Of a stretch of DNA of 64,000 bases, positions 1-14,300 are shown piece after piece. The stretch spans positions 45,019,797 to 45,083,796 of the forward strand of contig CP136061.1 of NCBI GenBank assembly GCA_032622095.1. The letters run 5' to 3'. The translations under genes and the position numbers were made by a program. The notes beneath the pieces are model-generated. The model saw only the letters and a program-made list of their open reading frames with translations. It was not told where the DNA came from and made no database searches. Within the stretch, counting starts at the first letter, position 1; every line of letters starts with the position of its first letter. This DNA comes from Siphonodentalium dalli. Its lineage: Eukaryota; Mollusca; Scaphopoda; Gadilida; Siphonodentaliidae.

Positions 1-1075
1 CTGATTTGCTACAAAAATTGGCACCTAGCTTTTTGGCTTTCGGCAATTGATACCCATCGGCCATATAATAAAGCTTGCAGTCAATTGGTCGGAAAAAAAA
101 CATACAATGATATCCAGTCGCGACATAGCTAATTGGGTCCTAATTGAAAGCGTATAATGGCTTTGCAGCTTATGTCATATCGACTTATTATACCGCTGGT
201 GTGGATGGGTTTCAAATTTATACGACTAAAACATTGAGTATGGATATTGACTCCAATTTGACAAACATAAGTCAAACAAAGGGCTTCCTGAAGTCTACCT
301 TCTTAGGAAACTGTCTTTTAATAGTCGGTGTTAGATAAATTATCATAAATATGTCTTTTGTATAACAGCTTTCACAAAATGTGACATACAGCAAATATGA
401 ATCGTAAGTTAAGATTTTGGCAACAATGCATCACACACACAACATCCTTCTAAAATGAAGAAAGTTACTGATCTCTTTGGATATTCAGACATTATTCAAA
501 ATTCAAAAGTGGCACCAAAAAATATTGGTTGGAAAAAAGTGGCAAAAGAGAATATAAAGTGGCTAAAAAAAATAAGGCAATTGGCAACTGGGAATTTCGG
601 GGCAGTGCGAACACTGAACACATAAGCGCAGTCTGTAAAATCACTTAATATAATTGAGTAAATGAAAAAAAACCTTAGATCTCCTAGCAACCGCTAGGCG
701 CCGCCTGTTATGAATGGCCATGGAATCGTCCATTTCATACCAATCACTTGGATATACTTATTGCAGACTGTGCCTTAATCTTTTTTAATTTCCTAGGAAA
801 CACATGACACTAATTACTCTTCCTTAACGAGGTAACTATGAAATGTTGAGGTTAAAAAGATGAGAACAAAATAAGCAAATAAATAGAAATGCTTTAGAAA
901 AATAGTGTGTGTCCCAATATTGCGATGCACATACAGATTGAAAGTGTAATAAAATGAAAACCATGTTAGTAGTATTGCGGAAATGAACATTGCTATACTT
1001 TACATTAACATTTTTAAATCCCTTCTATTCTGAAATTTCAAGGCTTTTAAAAAATTTGTTCAAGATCTTAAATTA

Positions 1076-1250
1076 TGTGTTCAATAATAAGTTCAATAAA
1101 TGCCCATTGAACTTATAATCTGAGCACTTCCTACCAATGACTGAATAGGAGTTCTACATGTATGCCTTCTCTATCTGCATTTTCAAAACAGCCCTAAAAG
1201 TGATTAATAGACCATTCCAATGTATATTTTTATAACAGAATGGCAGAATC
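1076..1250 (+). repeat. Family H remnant
   Basis: TTCAATAAATGCCCATTGAACTTAT hairpin-like core and ACCATTCCAATGTATATTTT segment shared with 18197-18438. Confidence 0.65.
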
Positions 1251-1752
1251 AATTTAGTTAATGAGTTTGATAATCTACAGATTTTGCAATAAAAAATGTT
1301 CTGGGTAAATAATAAACTCATAATAATTGACTTTCCTATTTATGGAAATAATTTGATTTATTTCCTAACAGGTGAAATTGGTACTGAAAGTACATGCATT
1401 GTTAGTCTATTGACTAATTGTTAGTATCCATGCAGGAAAAAAATGTTATTGGGTGAAGTCTTGTGTTAGATTCAACTAACCCAATACTAGAAATAAAAAA
1501 AAATATCAAAATATGTGAGACCAATGTTATTAAAATGCTAAATTTAGGTAAATTTGAGGAAATTAATAAAAATAGGCTAAAAATGGTTAATTTCAGCAGC
1601 AATTCATCCATGAAAGCGTCATCACTAAAGCATTTATCAGAAATCATACCTCGGACCTAAATGCCCCACTTGCTGGACATTTCACACCCGGACTTTCGGC
1701 TTTCTGCCGCATGTATAGTAACTCTTTATCCTGCATCAGATTGATAGTTGTG

Positions 1753-2015
1753 TTAACCCTTTCATGATGGGAGCTATGCTGGTGCAGCATTAAATATCCT
1801 TTGCCAGTGCATTGTCTTATATATGCGAGTCTCCCATTGGGAGCCTTGCATATATAAGAGAATGCACTGGTTTACAAGGTCAAGGTAAATATTATTAGGC
1901 CAATGTATCTTCTTATATATGTGAGGCTCCATATGGGAGGCTCGCATATATAAGAGAATGTAATGGCACAGGTTTTTCGCAAAAATTCAGAAAGCTCCAG
2001 TCATGGATGGGTTAA
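1753..2015 (+). repeat. TTAA element family C, copy C1
   Basis: Ends are TTAACCCTTTCATGATGGGA and the diverged inverse CATGGATGGGTTAA. It carries two hairpins of the C subtype, whose loop flank is CTCCC/GGGAG instead of the CGACC/GGTCG of A and B. Confidence 0.83.
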
Positions 2016-2423
2016 AGAAAAACAAGAAAATAGATTTTTTTTCCCACAAACTTCCAGGTCAGTTTCCAAATATGATAAACGCTCATTTCAGTCCAACGCC
2101 ATTCAGAATTCTGTCATTTATGCTTCAACCTCAGACCATTACAGATTTAGTAATTCAGTGAGAATATTGGTGTTTCTATCTAAATTCCCCTGTAAACCTA
2201 TCTGTATGCAAAGGAAAACACTATTTCTGAAGTTTATTAGAATGTTTTTCATTCTTGCTGGTGGATGCACCAAATATGAATATAAAAAAGATTAGTAACA
2301 ATTAACTATTATGTTAACATAAATTCAATTATTCATAGCTCTCAAAATGAAAACATGATGTCAGTCTAAAAAATCTGATGTCAATTAAATATCTCCAGCG
2401 TTACATCCCATATTTGGCTAATC

Positions 2424-2725
2424 TTAAAGGGGTACTACTCAACAGAATATATGCAACAAATGAATGAATTTGAGCCATGGATTAGTGCAAAATACACTCA
2501 TTTACTTTATGAACGATGCAAACATGGTAAAATTACAATGAAGTTGAATTTATGACTGGAGTCATAAATTCATTTTCATTATAATTATGCATCGTTCATA
2601 AAGTAAATGAGTGTATTTTGCACTAATCCATGGCTCAAATTCATTCATTTGTTACCTATATTCTGTTGAGTATAAAAGAAGATGGTCCCATAAATTACCA
2701 GATTTAGTGTACAGTACCCCTTTAA
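2424..2725. repeat. TTAA element family F, copy F1
   Basis: TTAAAGGGGTACT to GTACAGTACCCCTTTAA; a long palindrome centred at GACTGGAGTC (about 2553-2562), with arms that include GAATGAATTTGAGCCATGGA. Confidence 0.87.
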
Positions 2726-3171
2726 CCCTTTCAGTGCCAGGTCCGATTTTTGTATCAACCCATATACCCTGTGCCAATGCATTCTCTTATATATGCGAGT
2801 CGACCATAGGTCGCCTCGCATATATAAGAGAATGCATTGGCCTAACAATTTTCCATCATTTGTTATTATTTTTTACAATTTATTCTTATATTCTTTAACA
2901 GACTTATTTTGTAGGTTTAGTGCCAGGGAATCTTATGTTTTTCATGGGCATCAAAATTATTACTATGAATACTTGGTGATAGTTTTGAGTTATAACATGC
3001 CCCTAAGGTTTTATCCAGTTTTTAAATTCACTATACCATGCTTAAGCTTACCCAAAAAAAATTCAACCCAAAAAAAAAAAAATTAAAAAAAGGAAAATAA
3101 AAAATTATGGCCCATTTTACAGACCGTAAATTAGGGCCGATGAGATCCGCCCCTGGCACTGAAAGGGTTAA
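2722..3171 (+). repeat. TTAA element family A, copy A1
   Basis: Bounded by TTAACCCTTTCAGTGCCAGG and its inverted end (CTGGCACTGAAAGGGTTAA), it carries the shared 68-bp hairpin at about 2772-2840. The ends and TTAA boundaries resemble piggyBac-type MITEs. No transposase frame is present. Its first TTAA is shared with F1. Confidence 0.85.
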
Positions 3172-3587
3172 TCTAAATATTATCATACTCCTATGGCATA
3201 AGAAGAAAATCTTGAAATTCCGAGAAAAAAAAAACACATAGGAAGCATGAGATCAAAGAGTTCATATAGAAATAAATATACACTCATAACACTGATAACA
3301 TTAATAGACAGTGATTACCTCTCTGAAAATAATGACATTGTTAAAGTGAAAATTAGTCCATTCAAATTTTAATATTTACTGAAAAAACTTATTGTTAATT
3401 AATGTGGTGCGGCAAAAATACCAAATGATCACATCCAAAGCAGATCATGTAACTCACCGACTTCATTTGCTATTAATTACCCGGAAAGCAAAGAAATATC
3501 TTAATTAACATGCACAAATTGAGGGAAAGCTACTACCAGAAAATGGGGTGAATTGGGACAGAAAAATCTAGATTGATGTTTCTTTTA

Positions 3588-3832
3588 TTACACGCTTGTT
3601 CCTAGAAGTACAGTGTTATTGCTGTTCCATATTTACAAATCCGAATGGAACATACGTTCCATACTCATCTTGTTGATGTAAACTGACGTACATGACGTTC
3701 GCCTCAACCATGAAACTGGAACTATTTAAATAAAAGAATCATCACACATGACAAACAAGCCCTGTATGAACCTAAATAAACCTTCTAATCCTGTATTTTT
3801 TATGCACGGATTCTAGGACGCGAAGCGTGTAA
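3588..3832. mobile_element. Small element with ATTACACGCTT inverted ends
   Basis: ATTACACGCTTGTTCCTAG at the left is matched by the inverse CTAGGACGCGAAGCGTGTAAT at the right (about 19 bases with mismatches). No frame inside. Confidence 0.55.
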
Positions 3833-3835
3833 TAA

Positions 3836-3959
3836 ACACAGAATGGCACGATGTGTAAATGGGTTTGTCGATATGACACTCGTGCTGTCCTTCCGCGACA
3901 ACACTCGTGCCGTATCGACAAACCCATTTACACATTGTGTCGTTCTGTGTATTTACGTA
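3836..3959. repeat. Inverted repeat next to the ATTACACGCTT element
   Basis: ACACAGAATGGCACGATGTG and its inverse (…TGTGTCGTTCTGTGT) form arms of about 54 bases with few mismatches and a short loop. Confidence 0.8.
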
Positions 3960-4117
3960 ACGTTTATAACTTTCGTTTTATGTCCATGGGTAAGGGATAC
4001 ATGGTGCCATGTTTGCTTATACGATTCCTTTTACAATAAGTGTCAAATTTATCTGTTAATCGCTATCCCTATTTGTCTCTATTGTACCATGTATTTAAGA
4101 TAATAGAGACAATGTTT

Positions 4118-4198
4118 TTAACCCTTCCTATACTAAATATTCATTGATTAGTTCCGTTAGGAAATGTTCAGATAATAATTTATTGCCTGAATATTTCC
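4118..4198 (+). repeat. Family H remnant
   Basis: AACCCTTCCTATACTAAATA and GGAAATGTTCAGATAATAAT blocks of family H. Confidence 0.65.
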
Positions 4199-4668
4199 CA
4201 GTTGTGAATCAAATTTATCAAGTGACTTTCATAAAATCTTATATCCCAACATAACGAGTTGAAGATCTTGTATATCACATACAAAAACATAGAGCTTTAT
4301 GCCTTTTTAACAAATCAAAATCCTTAACAGAAGCTTAAAAATGCACACATTTACATTGTTGGCTGATGAGACGCCTCACAACCGTATATAACAGTATTGC
4401 GTGCTCGAGCTGCCGACAGAAAATAGAGTCCCCCAATTTGCCTCTTTGTTTTTGTGTCTATTTTTGTTAATGCAACGAAATTGGACAAGAATTAAACTTT
4501 AATGAACAAAGCAATCATTTTGCATTGTCTGGTGTTATTGTGATGTGTGGCTTAATGAAATAGTATTAATCCGCCTGATTCAATGTATCGTCATTTTGTT
4601 GTCGTGATGCCAAGTTGGCGGGAAGCATGTGCCTAATCGTCACTAGTGAGAGATAAGGAAATATGTAA
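4199..4668 (+). repeat. Family I, copy I1
   Basis: About 470 bp shared with 42257-42694, including TTGTGAATCAAATTTATCAA, GTCCCCCAATTTGCCTCTTT and TCCGCCTGATTCAATGTA blocks. No coding frame is open across it. Class unknown. Confidence 0.85.
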
Positions 4669-5010
4669 AGGCTTTTTAATGATATAATATGGGTTTCATG
4701 CGATATAGCCATATTTCTCACTCTCCTGAAGAATTAAATGATTATTCAAAATCTGAGAAAATTTTCATTTTTCACCCGCAGTCCCTTCCCTATTCACCCC
4801 ATTTTACAGTACCATCTACTTAGTTTCTTTAAATAATTAATACAACTTAACACAAAATATTCTCAGATATATAAGCAAACTATTTTTATGCTTTCCTTGT
4901 CTGCCTATACTACCTTGGCAAATGGAGGCTGTAAGAATTTGAGGTCATAGATGATAATATAAATTTTCACAACTCGTTAGAACAATAGGATGGTCTATCA
5001 ACTGTTTCTT

Positions 5011-5199
5011 TAACCATGTCGATACTAAAACTCATTGATGAGTAGTTCCCTTAGGAAATGTTGATATAATAACTTCAACAAACGACCATTAGTCATTTGT
5101 TGAACTTATTATCTAAACATTGAACTTATTATCTAAACCCTTCCCATCAATGATACGATTTCTACTGCACTTGTATTAACCTTAGTATAGAATGGGTTA
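5011..5199 (+). repeat. Family H remnant with internal duplication
   Basis: Contains GATGAGTAGTTCCCTTAGGA and a TTGAACTTATTATCTAAAC unit present twice. Confidence 0.65.
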
Positions 5200-5222
5200 A
5201 ATCTTTGAAAAATTAATACCAG

Positions 5223-5507
5223 TTAACCCTTTCAGTGCCAGGGGCCGATCTCATCGGCCCTAATTTACGGTCTGTAAAATCGGCCCTAAAAAAATTAAAA
5301 CAAAATTATTTATTTTTAGATTTAAAAAAAATTCTTAAAATTGTAAAAAATTGTAAAAAATAATAACAAATGATGAAAAATTGTTAGGCCAATGCATTCT
5401 CTTATATATGCGAGGCGACCTATGGTCGACTCGCATATATAAGAGAATGCATTGGCACAGGGTATATGGGTTGATACAAAAATCGGACCTGGCACTCAAA
5501 GGGTTAA
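5223..5507 (-). repeat. TTAA element family A, copy A2 (internally deleted)
   Basis: Same ends as A1 but in the opposite orientation and shorter: part of the inner sequence near the ATCAAAATTATT block is missing. The hairpin at 5388-5458 is intact. Confidence 0.85.
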
Positions 5508-5514
5508 TGAATAG

Positions 5515-5577
5515 TAGATGAAATGTTTAGATAATAAAGCTGTTTGTTAAACTTGTTATCTGAATATACCCTATGAA
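5515..5577 (+). repeat. Family H fragment
   Basis: Short AGATGAAATGTTTAGATAAT fragment of family H, just after A2. Confidence 0.5.
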
Positions 5578-6165
5578 TGAGTGAACGAGGAGGATCCAGT
5601 GTTTTCAGCACTCACTTTATCAATACATAAATCGAAATGAATATTAGACCATTCTAAAAGTGTCGGACAAGGTGGCAAATCTGGGCGAGTGGCTCTTTTT
5701 CAAGTTAAATGAAGCCTGATTTCTTCTAACAATACCGATTTGTTCCATTTATAACAGAGGGTTGACGAGGCAAAAAAGTTCATGAGGCATAAAAAGATTT
5801 TGAAAATTGTTTCAAAGACATCAGGCAGATACAGGCTGGCATTATGCTGACTGACACATAAATCCATAAAAAAAACTTTATATCTTATTTATAGGCATGA
5901 TGCCATGAGAGGTGAAAAAGCAACAACATTTCTTCCATCTCATAATCATCCCATCTCATATTCAATAACCCCCAGGCCTACTGCCACGGCTGTAAATGAA
6001 TGACTGGGGTAGGTAGCAGGAAGACAGCCCGATAGGGCTAGGCTACCCCCGACAATATACTGCTTTACCTTATTATGTATTTCTGCCATTGTATAATTCA
6101 TGTATATTGTAAATAAATTATCCTATCCTATTCTCCTAACAAATCTCCAGATCAATAACCCTCAA

Positions 6166-6419
6166 CAAGCCTTGAAATAGGGTGTCTGTCATTTGCAGAA
6201 TGAGGTCCCCAGAGGGTGAATTTAGTGATGCTGCCCCGCATAGCGGGCTAGCATCACCAAATTCACCCTCTGGGAACCTCATTCTGCTGAGATGTAAGTA
6301 GAATGAGGTCCCCAGAGGGTGAATTTGGTGATGCTAGCCCGCTATGCGGGGTAGCATCACTAAATTCACCCTCTGGGGACCTCATTCTGCAAATGACAGA
6401 CAAACTTTTTCAAGGCTTG
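6166..6419. repeat. Palindromic family D (GAATGAGGTCCCC), copy D1
   Basis: CAAGCCTTGAAATAGGGTGT and its inverse bound two hairpins, each with GCAGAATGAGGTCCCCAGAG arms and a CCCGC/GCGGG loop flank. The whole element is itself palindromic. I cannot assign a superfamily. Confidence 0.85.
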
Positions 6420-7282
6420 ACCCTCAACCTTTATAATAGCAACCAAAAGTTTGCCAGCAGAACTCAAAGTCAGCCCAGATAACATCTTCAATAGTTTCCT
6501 GCTGTTCTATCAAACACTGGCATAAATATATTGTAGGCGAATAACAATCCAATTCTCAAAAAAAAAAAATTTAAAGTTCTTCAATTCAAAAAATTATGTA
6601 AACAGAATTGTAGCAAAAAATTATTACCGCAATTACGATAATTTATGACCAGAAAAAATTATGCATTCAGAGAGGAGATCGAATAATACTGAATTCAAAG
6701 AACCCGTGGGACTTTCCATGCCTTGAAGGGTTATTTCTCAGACTGAGAGTTATTTCAGACTAAAAGGCCCAATCGGAACCCTGAAATATTGCAAGAATTT
6801 ACAATTATTATTGGTTATAGACCCATATGATTGGCAAGTAAATTACTGTTCACTATCATTAAATGCAGCCAATATATACAGAAAACCTAAAACCCCAATC
6901 TATTATCAATTAGTGCTAAACCCTCACAACCATCTGAGTATAACAATAGCTCTATCTTCATCAGAATATTTGAGAGTTATTCTCCTCCATCCAAAATATA
7001 TCTGCTTCATTATTCATATTATAATTTGATAAATTGAATCTTGAATGGACATTTTCAATAATTAGGGTAAAATTATGATTCATCTGGGTACATATCAAGA
7101 GACCTTATAACAAGTTACACATAACATTTTACAAATTCAATGGGATGATAAGACAATGATTCTTACAATATTACTATATTCTAAATGGGGAAGGCGCGTA
7201 TTTAAATTCACTTTTAAATTTCACCAATTCATTATTGTAGCTACATTATTAAAAGAACCTAATATTTCTTCTTCATATCATG

Positions 7283-7547
7283 TTAACCGTTTCATGACTG
7301 AAGCTTCCTGAAATTTTTCAAAAACCATTTGCCAATGCATTCTCTTATATATGCGAGGCTCCATATGGGAGCCTCGCATATATAAGAGAATACATTGGCC
7401 CAACAATATTTACTTTGACCTTATAAGCCAGTGCATTCTCTTATATACGGGAGGCTCCCTACATGAGAGTTGCATATATATAAGATACTGCACTGGCACA
7501 AGATTTTTAATGCTGTACCAGCTCAGCTACCATCATGAAAGGGTTAA
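7283..7547 (-). repeat. TTAA element family C, copy C2
   Basis: TTAACCGTTTCATGACTGAA to ATCATGAAAGGGTTAA, with two hairpins, the second slightly decayed. Confidence 0.83.
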
Positions 7548-8210
7548 CAACATATTATGTACTTATTTCAATGAATCAAACTGATAAATGAGCACCAAGG
7601 CAATTTGACAATTGAAAGTAGTTAGCATTGAACTAATATTCCCGAAAATTCCAGACATGCCAATCATACCGTTTCTGAAAACACAACGTCTGAACTACAT
7701 CCATATGTAAATATTTACTTCATAATTCTGCATAATTCAAGATGAATTTTCATCAATAAAATAAATGACAATTATTTTGCAAACAGGAGTCACTATATGT
7801 ATAATCCACATGAAAGAATAACGTTGTGTGCTGCCAATTTGAATATAAAATTTATGAAAATAAATACTATAGTATGTATTCCCATTTGTTTATCCTAGCG
7901 GAGTGTTTCATTTGACTTTAATAAATATCCATTCTCATCAGTCAATCTTATAGGCCAGTGTGATAAATAACAGTATCAGATGTCCCACAACCATGGAAAT
8001 ACATGATATTAACCATGACATCAACATGAGCACTTTACACACAACAGGGAAAACCAAACATGGGACGACGACCATTGCTTAGACCAAAAGCCACAGAAAC
8101 CGAACAGACCACTTCCAAATCGTACAAGCACGTCAGACATGGACAACATTGCATTGACGCCACCTATCACTATGTACGGGGATCAGTACAGCGTACAGTA
8201 TGGGCCTCAC

Positions 8211-8317
8211 CTCTGCATGATGTTCTTCGTTTTGCTGTAGCACCTCGATGCATAGTTCTGCCAGATGGATGATGTCGTCGAGTCGTTTCTTTGGTGAAAC
8301 TTCATCATTCATGGATT
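8211..8317 (-). CDS. Cadps: CADPS exon m: start of MUN region
   Basis: The exon has 107 bases. After a split Glu codon it encodes [20 protein letters not shown] and [15 protein letters not shown]. This matches the CAPS stretch [28 protein letters not shown] at the start of the MUN domain. The donor is GTGAGG and outgoing phase is 0. The next expected peptide, a conserved FAWWSDL-type segment, was not found in 1-8210, so the following intron is longer than 8.2 kb. Confidence 0.95.
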
Positions 8318-11300
8318 CTGTAGAACAAAAATTGCAAAAATTTAATTTAAACATTTTAATTTATTGACGTAACATTTTTCATAAAGAATTTCATCGTGTT
8401 ATTCATTAGTGATACAGCCCATCTACTTGTTGGTCAACACAACCATTCAGCCACCATTTAATTTGGAGATTGATGTGTGACCAAGGTACATTTTCACTGT
8501 TGGGTTAGAACTTAGAAGAAACTTTAGCTGCTATCAGAAGAAAATAATTTTGAATCAATCCTAGATATAGTATGTCTGACATTTGCAGAATGAGGTCCCC
8601 AGAGGGTGAATTTAGAGACACTATCCCACACAGTGGGCTAGCATCACCATATTCACCCTCTGGGGACCTCATTCTACTTTGGCCTCAACTGCTAGGGAGA
8701 CCTATGATCAGATTGAAGTTCCCCAGTTGAAATTAGTGATGTTCACCCATTAGTCACCTACTTCTAGTAGAAATTTTACTGAGTATGTTTTATGTTTTTT
8801 TCTAAATCGAGTTGTCTTAGTTGCTAAAATTTGGCCTATATAATTTATTATTTTATCTGTTATATGCTCTGTTAATTAATAGCATGTGTCATATTATGAA
8901 GGTCAATAAGTACATAATATCACTTTTTTGCTTGCAATCTACAAGTGGCACTGTGCAATTGCAAGTTGAATCTTTCTAATATCATATTTGAGCTAAATAT
9001 AGAATATCTCAAGAGAGAAAATTGAAATAGTTACAACAAAAATAAAATAAAAAACAGAAATAATTTGACACAATGCAGTGCTTTCACAGAAATTTGCGGA
9101 CATTCAAATATGTCTTCTTCAGACAAAATCTCACAGAAAGGGAGATAAGAAGTAGAAAGCCATCAGACTAAGTTCAAAAATATAATCTGCTATCAGAAAC
9201 ACAGAGCTCGCAAATATGCAGTACAGTAATGCCCTAAGTAATCGACTCCTTAACCACAGCAGAATTATGGGTAACTTTTCAGTATTTAGTCGGAAATATG
9301 GCTTGTTGCCATTCATCGGAAAGCTCTCAGTGAGAGCTTTCCAATGAGCTTTCCAATGAATGGCAACAAGCCATATTTCCGACTAAATCCTGAAAAGTTA
9401 CCCATAATTCTGCTGAGGTTAAGGAGTCGATTACTTAGGGCATAAGTGTATGCAGTATTTGAATTCAAAGCAAAAACAACTAGAGGTGTATGGGACTGTT
9501 CAAGTGGGACTAAAGCATAACACTGCAATTGGGCTATATTAAAATGATGTGAAACACTCCGTAGGTTGATAAAATAGAAATTGAGAATAATCTTGCTCAA
9601 AGTAGTTATTTTTTACTATTATTTATCAAAATTGACAACACACACCGTCATGCTTATATATTAATTAAATGCAATGACTCTCGATGGCGAAATCATTTGT
9701 GTTAGTTTTATCGCCGATAGTTGCATCCCGAATCAAGATGTAAATTATTTACGTTGACCGTAGTTCAGACGATGTTTTCTATGGAGTGGTAGGACTGATT
9801 TCGTTCATATTTCGGCGATGTTAGTAGAATGCTACATTCCCCAGGTTGGCATAGCACCTGAGTACTAACTTATCGATTTCACGCACCTGAACAAATCCAT
9901 AATATGTCTTTAAAGGGGTACTGTACGCCATTTTCAATAAATTCCCGGTGATAACAATGATCTAATATCGATATTAAACTGTAAACTGTAAACGTTCAGG
10001 TTAATAGGTTATCTTAAATTCAAAGTTAATTATTTTATATAATTGAATTTATGGCTGGAGTCATAAATTAAATTACAAATTTCCGTATACAAGACGTAAT
10101 CAAAATAATTCACGGATGGTGGATTGGGCAAACGTGGCACACATTATCGTGTAAAAAAATATGTTGATACTGGGAGTAAACTCAAGCCACTCACTGACTA
10201 GTGACTATACAGTGACCTAATGAGTATATGGGACTAGTATGCATATAATATAACATTTAGTTGATACATTTGCTTGAAAACTGTCCAAAAATTACTCGAC
10301 AATGACAATTGGTATTTTCGAATTCCGCTTTCAAATAATGGAAATCTGATTACCTTATTCTACAACTCAGAGACTAAAGAAACCAATAACAACATTTGGG
10401 TACAGTATCCTTTTAAGGGCAGCTATAATAATTTATGTTTTTCAAACTTTATTTAAAGATGGTGTATATCTTCCTATAACAAGTTACATATGCTAATAGT
10501 TTTCAGGTTATAAAATAATAAATATGAATCGAAGACCCCTGTCTGGTAACGCTGTTCCAAGTTACAAATAAACTTACTGGAAAATGTAGGACTAAAAGTC
10601 TGAATAAAGTCTGTCTGCAGACGGACAACATAATTCCTACAAACACGCCCCCACACCCCCACAAAAAAAAAACTACAAGAATTATACTGTGTAGTCATTC
10701 ATAATTATGACAGTTAAATGAACAGGAGTAACAATAACTGAGCTGCCCCTAGTGAAATTGCCGCCTCCACAGCAGAGGTAACATCTACCCTTTATAGAAA
10801 ATTGTTAAATTATAAATAGAAAAATGGGGATTATTTGCATGATCAAAAGCTACATGCAAGCATCAATAGGGGAAAATTATGTCGAGTGCAGTTGCTAAAT
10901 AGACTTCCTTGTACAAAATACTAGGAAAATCCAATTCAGCACCAGAAAACCTACATGTAGGTAGTGTCAGTATCCATTGTGCAAGGTAGGGAAATATTTA
11001 TATAAATAATGGGAATGGGGAGATGGCTCCATATAAGAGCCTGGCGCTGGATGTCAAATCCTCTTCTCTCAGACTTATCATACTTAAATATATATATATT
11101 AACATAATCTTGTAAATTGTTGTATAAATCTGGGATACAAAATAAATACTGTTTACACCAAATAATGGGAATAATAACAATCATTGCATGGTGCATAGCT
11201 TTTGGGCAGAGCCCTTCCTATGGGCAAAAAGTTAATTTTTGATTACATATCACCAGGTTGACCCTTTCATGATGGTAACTGTGCTGGTTCAGCATTAAGG

Positions 11301-14300
11301 ATCCTGTGCCAGTGCATTCTCCCTATAGTAGACTCGCATATATAAGAGAATGCATTTGCACAGGATTTTCGCAAAATTTCAGGAAGCTCCAGTAATCGAA
11401 GGGTTAACAATGACCATGTATTATAATTTGTTATCATGTCATGCATGTGTGTTGCATGAACAGAAGCTATGCAAATTGCAGAAGCTCTAGTTCCTGGTTA
11501 GACAAGAATATGTACTGAAAATAATCACCTCCACAAAATTAGTGGACAGCTATTGAAAATTAATCTAAATTTCCATAATGGGCAGCTCAATGTAAAGCAT
11601 AAGCAAGATGAAATTATGTTGAAAGACATAAAACATGAATAAGCAGTGCTATAATGAAACAAATTCAAGATTTATCGAGCAAAAACTGTAATAAATCTGT
11701 AATAAAACAGATTAGGTATTCAACTATTTTATTGCGTGTTTTACGAACCTGCTGACCTTTTTCCGAAAAGAAAAAAAAATTTGTAGACCAGACCAAACTA
11801 AGTGAACTTTCAGATGACCATGATTCATTGTACATGGGAAGATTTCCGTCATGGGTAATAACCGGTAGATGGACTGCACATGCTCACGACAAGATCTTGA
11901 GTGTAAAATGAATATCAAGCACTGTTTGATTTCAGCTGCGAAATCATGGTGTATCCTTGGTTACCTCAACTTATGATGAAATCGCAGTCGTGTGTACGTA
12001 AAATTCATAGATGGAAAGATCGTAGGGTAGACAATCATATGGTTAACCATGGCTAATGATATCCTCATATGCGATGACATCACAATTGTGTGAACAGACT
12101 ATCCATGATTCCTTCACTTAATTGTGGTCATCTGAACGTTCACTAAAGTCTGCCATGATAATGGACCAAGTTCCAACTGTAAACAGAAGTTACAGTAATG
12201 CCCTAAATAATTGATTCCTTAACCACAGCAGAATTATGGGTAAATTTTCAGGATTTAGGCGGAAATATGGCTTGTTGCAATTGATGTGAAAGCTCTCACT
12301 GAGAGCTTTCCGATGAATGACAACAAGCCATATTTCCGACTAAATCCTGAAAAGTTACCCATAATTCTCCTGTCGTCAAGGAGTCTATTATTTAGAGAAT
12401 TACTATATATGTATGGAGCATGCCACTACGCGGATTCTGGGATTTTTAAAATAGGAACAATTTCTGGCTGAGAAAATATTTTAGCCTAGGCTAGGCTAAT
12501 TAAGAGGGCTGTATGTAAAACAAGCAATATAATTGGTCAGATTGTAAACTGAAAACTGTGTTCTGAGAATAATTACAACATCTTTTTGAAACATTTTATG
12601 AAAGATACCTACCACCTGGTAAATATGAATCCACAGTAAGAGGGTATGAAATAAAGTAATTGAGAATTATCATTCAAATTGTTCCTTAGCTCTCTATATG
12701 TATACTCTCAGGTGCCTAATTATAGTGTCAGCATGATTATTAATTTTGGAGAAAATTCCCAACGATCACTATTATTTGGCATTGAGACATAGAATGAAAT
12801 TGGCACCGCTATTATTAATATCAGCCTAAATCTCCATCCATCACTATTATTAGGCCATCACTATTATTAGGCACCTGAGAGTTACAGAGATAACAAAGAT
12901 AATTCTTCACATATATTTCTCAAATGTTAAATGCGTTTATCCATATGTGGCTATAAGTATACTGATCAATTTTCACCCCAAGCAACATTCAAACTGAAGA
13001 TGATATCCATATCAATTATCTAATAATTCATAATATTGTTTAATCACTAAAGGCTCATCTGAAATTCCTTCCACTTCTCGATGGTGTTACAGAACCTCCG
13101 ATTTGCAAGTCAGATATATTGATTCACCAATAATTACAAATTGCAGTTATTGTCTATACATGTAATAACCATCTTATGATCGTGGAATACTGACATGTCT
13201 TCCAAATTCCAATTATAATCAAGTCTAATAATTCCTTACTTTTCATGGCTTTCATCAAAGTTGTGATCTCACCAGAGTTAAAATAAATTTCTAGTAAGAA
13301 AGAAAGGTGGCTGTGATTTATCAAGAATATGGCTCTGCGACTGCTGGGAACATTGTCAACAGTAATTCATTCACACTAAATGTGTCCCAAAAGCCGAAAC
13401 GGCAGATTCCACAATAAACAAAGCTGTACTTCATTCATTAACTTTTTCTTAGATGTTTGCTAATTTATTCCCAAAACTGAAATAATTAATATTACTCTTT
13501 CTGCGATTTGTGTCAACTTTGGAGATTATCCCACGTAGCACCCGAGGTTAGCCCGAAATTAACCCTATCATGACTGGAGCTTCCTGAAATGTTTGCGAAA
13601 CCCTGTGCCAATGTATTTTTTTATATATGCAATTCGCCCATATGGCGCCTCTCATATATAAGAGAAAGCATTGGCCTAACGAAATTTACCTTGAACTTGT
13701 AAGCCAGTGTATTATTTTATATTTGATATGCTCCCTATGGGAGAATCTCATATATAAGAGAATGCACTGGCACAGGGTCTTTAATGCTACACCAGTGAAA
13801 CTCCCGTCATGAAAGGGTTAACTTTATTTCTACCTGTGATCCATTTTGTTAATGTAGTAAAAGTATTGGGTATGAAATGCTTGACACTTAAACAATCAGC
13901 AAAAAGTATTCATTGTGAAGCAAACGGACATATAAATGTTACTTACATAATGGAGTTCATTAAACAAAACACAACACAAAGGGGCTGGAAACACAAAAAT
14001 ATTCACAATGCACACATATAGGAACTAAATAAAAAAAAAATATATATATATAGATTATGTGTATACATCCACATGTTTTCAGTATTTTTGACATTTAATA
14101 CCATTCGGTTGTTCAAGTGATGAGACATTAAATTCCGAAAGGTTGTCATATTTAGCAGATGATGCTTAATTGTGTTGCAACATATTTATCGTTATGACTG
14201 TTGACACTGTAATATTTTCATGCATGTATAATGTGAAGTAAAAATATGGTGAGGGAGGATACACATGTGAAATAGGTGTTATAAATATAAGTACCATTGG

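Larger units (their letters stand above)
1..8210 (-). other. CADPS intron after exon m (continues past the window)
   Basis: No exon was found. The stretch 1-1075 holds nothing I recognise. From 1076 on it contains repeats of families H, C, F, A, I and D and a TIR element at 3588-3832, each listed separately. Stretches 5580-6160, 6420-7280 and 7550-8210 are AT-rich and otherwise featureless. Confidence 0.75.

Noticed and set aside
1920-1960. TATATATG/CATATATAAG in each hairpin as TATA promoters
   Set aside because: They are part of the palindromic module; no start motif or frame follows.
1-8210. The next CADPS exon (FAWWSDL-type peptide)
   Set aside because: No matching minus-strand sequence with splice sites was found, so it must lie before position 1.
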